Shown here piece after piece: positions 58,229 to 64,000 of a stretch of 64,000 nucleotides of DNA. Source of the DNA: Streptomyces rubellomurinus (GTDB taxonomy: Bacteria > Actinomycetota > Actinomycetes > Streptomycetales > Streptomycetaceae). The notes under the pieces were generated by a model. The model was not told the DNA's origin, did no database searches, and worked only from the letters and a program-made list of their open reading frames with translations. The position numbers were made by a program, and so were the translations under genes. Location: the NCBI RefSeq assembly GCF_000961885.1, contig NZ_JZKH01000031.1, forward strand, positions 21,785-85,784, in the 5' to 3' direction. Each line of letters opens with the position of its first letter. Position 1 is the stretch's first letter.

Positions 58229-58264
58229 TTGACCGACCAGGGGTGTGTCATGTGAAATGTCACA
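58229..58264. promoter_or_regulatory. Operator site 5 in the S9 peptidase/CefD-like divergent region
   Basis: TGTGAAATGTCACA (58251-58264) is the most symmetrical copy (TGTGA-N4-TCACA). On the plus strand TTGACC (58229-58234) and TGAAAT (58253-58258) could be the promoter of the CefD-like gene. The site is placed to control both divergent genes. Confidence 0.6.
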
Positions 58265-58281
58265 CATCGCGTGAGCTGTGT

Positions 58282-58326
58282 CAGAGCCGACGGAGCTGTC
58301 AGGGCTGTCGCAGCTGCCAGAGCTGT
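58282..58326 (+). repeat. Degenerate 9-bp tandem repeat (CAGAGCTGT)
   Basis: Five 9-base units (CAGAGCCGA, CGGAGCTGT, CAGGGCTGT, CGCAGCTGC, CAGAGCTGT) match the CAGTGCTGT repeat at 33072-33134 and again end shortly before a ribosome-binding site. Confidence 0.75.
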
Positions 58327-58350
58327 CGGAAACCGTTCAGGGAGGAAGCC

Positions 58351-59520
58351 GTGACGGACGACCTGGGGACCGCCGAGCCCCCGGCCCCGCTGCCCGCCGC
58401 CGAGGGCATGTTCACCCTCGTGCCCGGCGCCGCGCACCTCAACCACGGCTCCTTCGGTGCCGTGCCCGTCCCCGTGCAGCAGGAGTGCGAGCTGCTGCGG
58501 GCCGAGCAGGAGCAGGACCCGGACGGCTTCTTCTGGAACCTGCCGGACCGGGTCGCCCGGGCCCGGACCCGGATCGCCGCCGAACTCGCCGTCGCCCCGG
58601 ACCTGCTGGCCCTGGTCGACAACGTCACCGAGGCCGCCGCCGTCGCCCTGGACAGCATCCCGCTCGCGCCCGGACACCGGATCCTGGTCACCGACCACGG
58701 CTACGGCGCCGTCACCCGGGCCGTCGCCCGCCGGGCCGCCGAGGCCGGCGCCGAACTGAGCGTCGTGGCGCTCCCGGTGGACGCCCCGGACGAGGCGGCC
58801 GTGCGCGCGGCGGTGCTCGACGCCGTGGACGAGCGGACCGCCGTCGCCGTCCTGGACCAGATCACCTCGCCCACCGCCCGGCTGCTCGCCACCCCCGCGC
58901 TGCTGGCCGACCTGCGCGACCGCGGCGTGACCACCGTCGTGGACGGCGCCCACGCGCCCGGCATGCTGCCCGACCCGGTCGACCCGGGCGCCGACTTCTG
59001 GTTCGGCAACCTGCACAAGTGGGCGTTCGCCCCGCGCGCCACCGGCCTGCTCGCCGTCCGCCCCGAGTGGACCGGCCGGATCCGCCCGCTCGCCCTCTCC
59101 TGGGAGCACGACCGGGGCTTCCCGGCGGCCGTCGAGTGGCGCGGGACCTGCGACTACACGCCGTGGCTGGCCGCGCCGACCGGCCACGCGCTGCTGCGCG
59201 GGCTCGGCCCGGCGGTGGCCGCGCACAACGGCGCGCTCGCCCGGTACGGCCGGCGGGTGCTGGTCGAGCGGGGCGGCCTGCGGCCGCTGCCCGCCTCGCC
59301 CGGGGTGTGGATGAGCGCGGTGCGGCTGCCCGCCGGGTGCGCCGAGACCGAGCCGCAGGCGCGGGCGCTGATGGCCGAGGTGTGGCAGCGGCTCGGTGCC
59401 CGGATCGCCGTCCGCCCGTGGGACGGCGGCGGGGTGCTGCGGGTCAGCGCCCAGCTGTACAACCGGGCGGCGGAGTACGAGCGGCTGGCGGACGGGCTGG
59501 CGGAGCTGCTGAAGGGTTAA
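58351..59520 (+). CDS. PLP-dependent class V aminotransferase-fold enzyme, isopenicillin N epimerase (CefD)-like
   Basis: This 389-residue protein has the PLP lysine Lys223 (LHKWAFAP) and Asp198 (VDGAHAPG) of the CefD-like subgroup; LNHGSFGAVP near residue 30 is also typical. Members epimerise or desulfurate amino-acid side chains. No beta-lactam genes are nearby, so CefD function is unlikely; amino-acid racemisation or lyase activity linked to peptide catabolism is possible. GGAGGA lies four bases before the GTG. It is divergent from the S9 peptidase with an operator between. Confidence 0.82.
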   Translation: MTDDLGTAEPPAPLPAAEGMFTLVPGAAHLNHGSFGAVPVPVQQECELLRAEQEQDPDGFFWNLPDRVARARTRIAAELAVAPDLLALVDNVTEAAAVALDSIPLAPGHRILVTDHGYGAVTRAVARRAAEAGAELSVVALPVDAPDEAAVRAAVLDAVDERTAVAVLDQITSPTARLLATPALLADLRDRGVTTVVDGAHAPGMLPDPVDPGADFWFGNLHKWAFAPRATGLLAVRPEWTGRIRPLALSWEHDRGFPAAVEWRGTCDYTPWLAAPTGHALLRGLGPAVAAHNGALARYGRRVLVERGGLRPLPASPGVWMSAVRLPAGCAETEPQARALMAEVWQRLGARIAVRPWDGGGVLRVSAQLYNRAAEYERLADGLAELLKG

Positions 59521-59566
59521 AGGGTTAGCGGCAGCCCCTACGGGCCGTGCGTGGCGGGAGGAAGCG

Positions 59567-59911
59567 CTACGGCCCGTCCGGGGCGGCCGTCGCGCGCAGC
59601 TCGGCGAGCAGCACCGTCCGGTCGGCGAGCAGCCCGGTGAGGATGCGCCGGGCCGAGCGCAGCAGGTCGGCGACCTCCCCGCCGGCCAGCTCGTACACCA
59701 CGATGCCGCCCTCCCGGGTGGCGGTGACGATGCCCGAGCGGCGCAGCACCGCGAGCTGCTGGGACAGGCTGGACGGCTCCACCTCCAGCGCGGCGAGCAG
59801 GCCGCGCACGGGCGTGGGCCCGGCCTGCAGCAGTTCCAGCACCCGGATCCGGACGGGATGGCCGAGCATCCGGAAGAACTCGGCCTTGGCCTGGTACAGC
59901 GCCACCGTCAC
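59567..59911 (-). CDS. ArsR-family transcriptional regulator
   Basis: This 114-residue winged-helix protein (FRMLGHPVRIRVLELL...LEVEPSSLSQQLAVLRRSGIV) matches ArsR-type regulators. The usual metal-binding ELCVCDL motif is absent, so it probably senses something other than arsenic-like metals. It starts at GTG 59911 with GGGAAGGGGGG upstream. Target genes are unknown. Confidence 0.85.
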   Translation of the reverse strand: MTVALYQAKAEFFRMLGHPVRIRVLELLQAGPTPVRGLLAALEVEPSSLSQQLAVLRRSGIVTATREGGIVVYELAGGEVADLLRSARRILTGLLADRTVLLAELRATAAPDGP

Positions 59912-59949
59912 GGTCGCCCCCCCTTCCCTGGTGTGCGAGGCCGGACGGC

Positions 59950-60324
59950 TCAGATCTCCAGCGAGGTCTCGATGAGCTTGAGCTGGTGGCGGGCCATCGC
60001 GAGGTTGGAGCGGCTGCGGTTGAGCGCCAGGAACAGGAACAGGCCGCGCCCGCCGGGCGTCGTGATCGGCCGGACCATGTGGTACTGGCTGGTGAGGCTG
60101 ATCAGGATGTCCTCGATCTCGTTGTCGTGCAGGTTGAGCATCTCCATCGCCCGCATCTTGGCGCGGACCACGTCGGTGTTCCCGGCCGCGGCGACGTTGA
60201 GGTCCAGCTCGTTGCCGTCGCCGAGGCTGCCGAGGGCCATGCCGCTGCCGTAGTCGACCAGGGCGACGCCGATCGCGCCGTCGATCGTCATGGCCTGCTT
60301 GAGGGACGTCTCCAGGTCCGCCAT
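59950..60324 (-). CDS. Roadblock/LC7-domain protein
   Basis: This 124-residue protein is one roadblock/LC7 fold (LETSLKQAMTIDGAIGVALVDYGSGMALG). In streptomycetes such proteins usually sit in conservons and regulate small GTPases, but no GTPase or conservon partner is beside it. The ATG at 60324 has GGGAGGA nine bases upstream. It is 38 bases upstream of the ArsR gene on the same strand, so co-transcription is possible. Confidence 0.82.
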   Translation of the reverse strand: MADLETSLKQAMTIDGAIGVALVDYGSGMALGSLGDGNELDLNVAAAGNTDVVRAKMRAMEMLNLHDNEIEDILISLTSQYHMVRPITTPGGRGLFLFLALNRSRSNLAMARHQLKLIETSLEI

Positions 60325-60489
60325 CGTGGCTGTCCTCCCGTGAGTCGGTGGCTGTGGGGTAGCTGTGGCACCCGAAGGTAGGGAGCGATCGGGGGGTTTC
60401 CCAGGGAATGACCGGAGACGTCCGAAGCTGATCCGATCCCGATCACTTGAAGACATTTGCAACTATGGATTTGGGAGAGGAGTGATCCG

Positions 60490-60636
60490 GTGGCGTCTCC
60501 TCGTGCTCGTCCGGCCGTTCGTCCGGCTGCTCGTCCGGCCGCGGGTCCCGCTGCTCGTCCGGCCGTTCGTCCCGCGTCTCCCCGCACGGAAAAACGGTGC
60601 TATCGATGTCACTCCTCCCGGGTAACCTCTCGCTGA
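60490..60636 (+). CDS. Possible 48-residue leader ORF before helY
   Basis: GTG at 60490 lies seven bases after a strong GGAGAGGAG (60475-60483). The frame stays open to a TGA at 60634-60636, one base before the helY ATG. The peptide is Ala/Arg/Pro-rich because it is made of the 24-bp repeats at 60503-60574, then ends with a Cys/Arg/Ser tail (CYRCH). Many codons end in T, unlike real genes here, so it may be a regulatory leader or chance. The rest of the 313-base gap holds nothing else I can identify. Confidence 0.35.
   Translation: MASPRARPAVRPAARPAAGPAARPAVRPASPRTEKRCYRCHSSRVTSR
60503..60574 (+). repeat. 24-bp tandem repeat, three copies
   Basis: Units at 60503-60526, 60527-60550 and 60551-60574 share TGCTCGTCCGGCCG; units 1 and 3 are nearly identical. 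It lies upstream of helY. Confidence 0.85.
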
Positions 60637-60637
60637 G

Positions 60638-63526
60638 ATGCGAGATCACACCAACCACACCCGGACGGCGATGAACACCCCCGATCCCGAGCCCCAGGAA
60701 GACCGGGAGCTCAGCCCCGCCGAGGCGTACGCGGCCAGCCGTCGCCGGGCCAAGGAGCAGGCCGGCGCCCTGTACGGCTTCCAGCAGCTGTACGACTTCC
60801 CGCTGGACGACTTCCAGCTGGAGGCGTGCCAGGCGCTGGAGGCCGGCTCGGGCGTCCTGGTCGCCGCCCCCACCGGCTCCGGGAAGACCATCGTCGGCGA
60901 GTTCGCCGTGCACCTGGCCCTGCAGGCCGGCCGCAAGTGCTTCTACACGACGCCCATCAAGGCGCTCTCCAACCAGAAGTACGGCGACCTGGTCAAGCGC
61001 TACGGCGCCGCCAAGGTCGGCCTGCTCACCGGCGACAACACCGTCAACGGCGACGCCCCCGTGGTGGTCATGACCACCGAGGTGCTGCGCAACATGCTCT
61101 ACGCGGGCTCCAGCACCCTCGACGGCCTCGGCTACGTCGTCATGGACGAGGTGCACTACCTCGCCGACCGCTTCCGCGGCGCCGTCTGGGAGGAGGTCAT
61201 CATCCACCTCCCCGAGTCGGTCACCCTCGTCTCGCTCTCCGCGACCGTCTCCAACGCCGAGGAGTTCGGCGACTGGCTGGACACCGTCCGCGGCGGCACC
61301 AAGGTGATCGTCTCCGAGACCCGCCCGGTGCCGCTGTGGCAGCACGTGATGGCCGGCAACCGGATGTACGACCTGTTCGCCGACCCCGACCGCGACGGCC
61401 GGCCCAAGGCCGGCCCGCGCCACCCCGGCAAGCTGGTCAACCCGGAACTCGTCCGGCTCGCCCGCTCCGAGCTCGACCGCAACCCGCGCGACCGCTTCGG
61501 CCGCGGCCGGGGCCGCTCCATGCCCAACGGCCGTCCCGGCAAGGTCTGGACCCCGGGCCGGGTCGACGTCATCGACCGGCTCGACGCCGAGGGCCTGCTG
61601 CCCGCGATCACCTTCATCTTCAGCCGGGCCGGCTGCGAGGCGGCCGTCCAGCAGTGCCTCAGCTCCGGCCTGCGGCTCAACAAGGACGCCGACCGCGCCG
61701 TCGTCCGCGCCATCGTCGAGGAGCGCTGCGCCGACATCCCGGACGAGGACCTGCACGTCCTCGGCTACTTCGAGTGGCTGGACGGGCTGGAGCGCGGCAT
61801 CGCCGCCCACCACGCCGGGATGCTGCCCCGGTTCAAGGAGGTCGTCGAGGAACTGTTCGTGAAGGGCCTGGTCAAGGCCGTCTTCGCGACCGAGACCCTG
61901 GCGCTGGGCATCAACATGCCCGCCCGCTCGGTGGTCATGGAGAAGCTCGTCAAGTGGAACGGCGAGACCCACGCCGACATCACCCCCGGCGAGTACACCC
62001 AGCTCACCGGCCGCGCCGGGCGCCGCGGCATCGACGTCGAGGGCCACGCCGTGGTGCTCTGGCAGCGCGGCCTCGACCCCGAGGCGCTGGCCGGGCTCGC
62101 GGGCACCCGTACGTACCCGCTGAAGTCCTCGTTCCGGCCGTCCTACAACATGGCCGTCAACCTGGTCTCCCAGTTCGGCCGGCACCGCTCGCGCGAACTC
62201 CTGGAGACTTCCTTCGCGCAGTTCCAGGCCGACCGCTCGGTCGTCGGCATCGCCCGCCAGGTGCAGCGCAACGAGGAAGGCCTGGACGGCTACCGCGAGT
62301 CCATGACCTGCCACCTCGGCGACTTCGACGAGTACATGGAGCTGCGCCGGCGGCTCAGGGACCGCGAGAACGAACTCGCCCGCGAAGGCACCAGCCAGCG
62401 CCGGGCCGCCGCCATCGAGTCCATCGAGCAGCTCAAGCCCGGCGACGTCATCCACGTCCCCACCGGCAAGTTCGCCGGCCTCGCCCTCGTCCTCGACCCG
62501 GGCCTGCCGCCGGTCAACCGCTCCGGCCGCGGCGGACCGCGCCACCCCGACTACCAGGACGGGCCGCGCCCGGTCGTGCTCACCGCCGAGCGGCAGGTCA
62601 AGCGGCTCGCGATGATCGACTTCCCGCACCCCGTCGCCGCGATCGAGCGCGTCCGCATCCCCAAGTCCTTCAACCCGCGCAGCCCGCAGTCGCGCCGCGA
62701 CCTCGCCTCCGCGCTGCGCACCAAGGCCGGCCACCTCGAACCCGAGCGGTTCCGGCGCGGCCGCGCGGCCGCCGCCGACGACCCCGAGATCACCCGGCTG
62801 CGCACCGAACTGCGCCAGCACCCCTGCCACGGCTGCTCCGACCGCGAGGACCACGCCCGCTGGGCCGAGCGCTACCACCGGCTGCACCGCGACACCGAGC
62901 TGCTGGAACGCCGGATGCGCTCGCGCACCCACACCATCGCCCGCACCTTCGACCGGGTCTGCGGGCTGTTGACCGACCTCGGCTACCTGAGCGGCGACAC
63001 CGTCACCGACGACGGCAAGCGGCTCGGCCGGCTCTACGGCGAACTCGACCTGCTCGCCTCCGAATGCATCCGCGAGGGTGTGTGGAGCGGCCTCGCCGCC
63101 GCCGAACTCGCCGCCTGTGCCTCGGCGTTGGTGTACGAGTCCCGGCAGTCCGACGACGCCGGCGCCCCGCGCGTGCCGGAAGGCGCGGCCAAGGAGGCGC
63201 TCGGCAAGATGGTCCGCATCTGGGGCCACCTCGACGCCCTCGAGGAACAGCACCGGATCAACACCGCCGAAGGCGTCGGCCAGCGCGAACCCGACCTCGG
63301 CTTCGCCTGGGCCGCCTACCGCTGGGCCCTCGGCCACAACCTCGACCAGGTCCTGCGCGACGCCGACATGCCGGCCGGCGACTTCGTCCGCTGGACCAAG
63401 CAGCTCATCGACGTCCTCGGCCAGATCCAGGACGCCGCCGGCGAGGACGCCGACCTCCGCAAGACCGCCCGCAAGGCCATCGACGGCCTCCGCCGCGGCA
63501 TCATCGCCTACTCCTCCGTGGGCTAG
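60638..63526 (+). CDS. helY: HelY-type Ski2/Mtr4-like superfamily 2 RNA helicase
   Basis: This 962-residue DEAD/DEAH helicase has Walker A APTGSGKT (Lys83), DEVHY (motif II), LSATVSN (motif III), and TETLALGINMP and QLTGRAGRRG (motifs V and VI), followed by the Ski2-type C-terminal domains. Relatives unwind RNA for decay or processing. The ATG at 60638 has no strong ribosome-binding site of its own, consistent with coupling to the short ORF before it or a leaderless start; an ATG at 60671 is an alternative. In M. tuberculosis helY adjoins tatC. Confidence 0.93.
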   Translation: MRDHTNHTRTAMNTPDPEPQEDRELSPAEAYAASRRRAKEQAGALYGFQQLYDFPLDDFQLEACQALEAGSGVLVAAPTGSGKTIVGEFAVHLALQAGRKCFYTTPIKALSNQKYGDLVKRYGAAKVGLLTGDNTVNGDAPVVVMTTEVLRNMLYAGSSTLDGLGYVVMDEVHYLADRFRGAVWEEVIIHLPESVTLVSLSATVSNAEEFGDWLDTVRGGTKVIVSETRPVPLWQHVMAGNRMYDLFADPDRDGRPKAGPRHPGKLVNPELVRLARSELDRNPRDRFGRGRGRSMPNGRPGKVWTPGRVDVIDRLDAEGLLPAITFIFSRAGCEAAVQQCLSSGLRLNKDADRAVVRAIVEERCADIPDEDLHVLGYFEWLDGLERGIAAHHAGMLPRFKEVVEELFVKGLVKAVFATETLALGINMPARSVVMEKLVKWNGETHADITPGEYTQLTGRAGRRGIDVEGHAVVLWQRGLDPEALAGLAGTRTYPLKSSFRPSYNMAVNLVSQFGRHRSRELLETSFAQFQADRSVVGIARQVQRNEEGLDGYRESMTCHLGDFDEYMELRRRLRDRENELAREGTSQRRAAAIESIEQLKPGDVIHVPTGKFAGLALVLDPGLPPVNRSGRGGPRHPDYQDGPRPVVLTAERQVKRLAMIDFPHPVAAIERVRIPKSFNPRSPQSRRDLASALRTKAGHLEPERFRRGRAAAADDPEITRLRTELRQHPCHGCSDREDHARWAERYHRLHRDTELLERRMRSRTHTIARTFDRVCGLLTDLGYLSGDTVTDDGKRLGRLYGELDLLASECIREGVWSGLAAAELAACASALVYESRQSDDAGAPRVPEGAAKEALGKMVRIWGHLDALEEQHRINTAEGVGQREPDLGFAWAAYRWALGHNLDQVLRDADMPAGDFVRWTKQLIDVLGQIQDAAGEDADLRKTARKAIDGLRRGIIAYSSVG

Positions 63527-63538
63527 CACGACCAGAGG

Positions 63539-63570
63539 GGGCCCCGCACGAGACCACTCGCGCGGGGCCC
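63539..63570 (+). terminator. Terminator after helY
   Basis: Fourteen-base arms (63539-63552, 63557-63570) with one mismatch and an ACCA loop, 12 bases after the stop. Confidence 0.8.
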
Positions 63571-63608
63571 TTCCGCATGCGCGCAGCGGGTGGCCCTGAT
63601 GAGGCCCA

Positions 63609-63915
63609 GGGGGGGTGGGGCAAGCCCCCCACCCCCCCCACGTACGCGGCTTCGGCTACGCCCCGCCGCGCTCCTCCTGCGCTCACACAGTGCCTCTGCT
63701 CCCTGCCGATGACAGGGGGCAGAGGGCAGAGGCGAAATCGTCTATGGCTTCCGGCGATCTTTACGTGTCGCTTCGACTGAGAGACAGGTATGTGGAAGGT
63801 CCGCGCCCCAGAAGACTGGGGCGCGGACCGAGGAAATGGGATGAGGCGCCGCTTCGGTTCCCACCGAAGCGGCGCCCATGCCGCGTAGGAAGTCGACCGG
63901 GTCGACTTCCTACGC
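63609..63915. repeat. Array of five further hairpins between helY and the next gene
   Basis: Inverted repeats lie at 63609-63638 (12 bp perfect), 63693-63725 (13 bp, one mismatch), 63798-63829 (13 bp perfect), 63845-63876 (14 bp perfect) and 63883-63915 (15 bp perfect, 3-base loop). The last is probably the terminator of the minus-strand gene. No open frame with coding character is present here. Confidence 0.75.
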
Positions 63916-63925
63916 ATCCGCCCGG

Positions 63926-64000
63926 TCAGCGGGTGGCGAGGGCCTCCAGGACGCGTTCCAGGGAGGTGCCGAGGTTCCAGCGGGTGGTGAGGTATTCGAG
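63926..64000 (-). CDS. 3' end of an unidentified gene (partial)
   Basis: Reading from the window edge, an open frame of 24 codons ends at TGA 63926-63928, with strongly G/C-ending codons and a plausible helical C-terminus (EYLTTRWNLGTSLERVLEAL). Too little is present to name it. The perfect hairpin just beyond the stop supports a real gene end. Confidence 0.6.
   Translation of the reverse strand, partial: LEYLTTRWNLGTSLERVLEALATR

Noticed and set aside
58351..59520. Part of a beta-lactam biosynthetic cluster
   Set aside because: The product is CefD-like, but no synthetase, cyclase or expandase genes are near; the context is peptide catabolism.
31576..60637. Integrative element with attachment sites
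   Set aside because: No integrase, tRNA gene or matching direct repeats were found at the edges of the island.

Overview
The window is chromosomal DNA from a high-GC actinomycete, most likely of the Streptomycetaceae. Third codon positions are almost always G or C, GTG and TTG starts are frequent, and the window carries mycothiol synthesis (mshC), a full Pup-proteasome system, tatA/tatC and a helY-type helicase. I see no rRNA, tRNA, CRISPR array, prophage or insertion sequence.

Left and centre (1-31.6 kb) form a conserved core block. A secreted intradiol dioxygenase fused to a carbohydrate-binding module is followed by mshC, a PAC2-family gene, an SRPBCC gene, a GH18-like membrane protein, cobalamin-dependent metH, a HAD phosphatase, an orphan peptide-binding lipoprotein, an orphan response regulator, a RecB-like nuclease, an S2P protease with CBS domains and trmI. 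The Pup-proteasome set comes next: a ferredoxin divergent from arc (mpa), then dop, pup, prcB, prcA, pafA, three FKBP isomerases, pafB and pafC. Two very small proteins, tatA and tatC close the block. Gene content and order resemble the M. tuberculosis mpa-dop-pup-prcBA...pafABC-tatAC-helY region.

Between tatC (ends 31575) and helY (starts 60638), which are adjacent in M. tuberculosis, lies a 29-kb accessory island. It carries what looks like a complete hydroxyproline/proline-peptide catabolic system. One part is a three-subunit FAD/[2Fe-2S] D-hydroxyproline dehydrogenase, a DapA-type deaminase, two proline-racemase-family epimerases, a semialdehyde dehydrogenase, an ornithine-cyclodeaminase-family reductase and a FadR-type GntR regulator. 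Further along are an X-Pro aminopeptidase, a five-gene oligopeptide ABC importer, a DPP-IV-like S9 peptidase and a CefD-like PLP enzyme. The sequence ATGTCACA and close variants recur in a 14-bp site at five places, each in a promoter region of this island. This suggests one regulon that imports Pro/Hyp peptides, cleaves them and feeds the products to 2-oxoglutarate and proline.

Embedded in the island are unrelated modules: a Uma2-family protein, an FtsX-type ABC exporter facing a histidine kinase/response regulator pair, a nitronate-monooxygenase-like enzyme, a HigBA-like toxin-antitoxin pair, an ArsR regulator and a roadblock/LC7 protein.

The right end has helY, preceded by a possible 48-codon leader ORF built on 24-bp repeats. 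It is followed by about 400 bp packed with perfect hairpins and the 3' end of an unidentified minus-strand gene. Functions are inferred from sequence motifs and gene context only; no database search was run.
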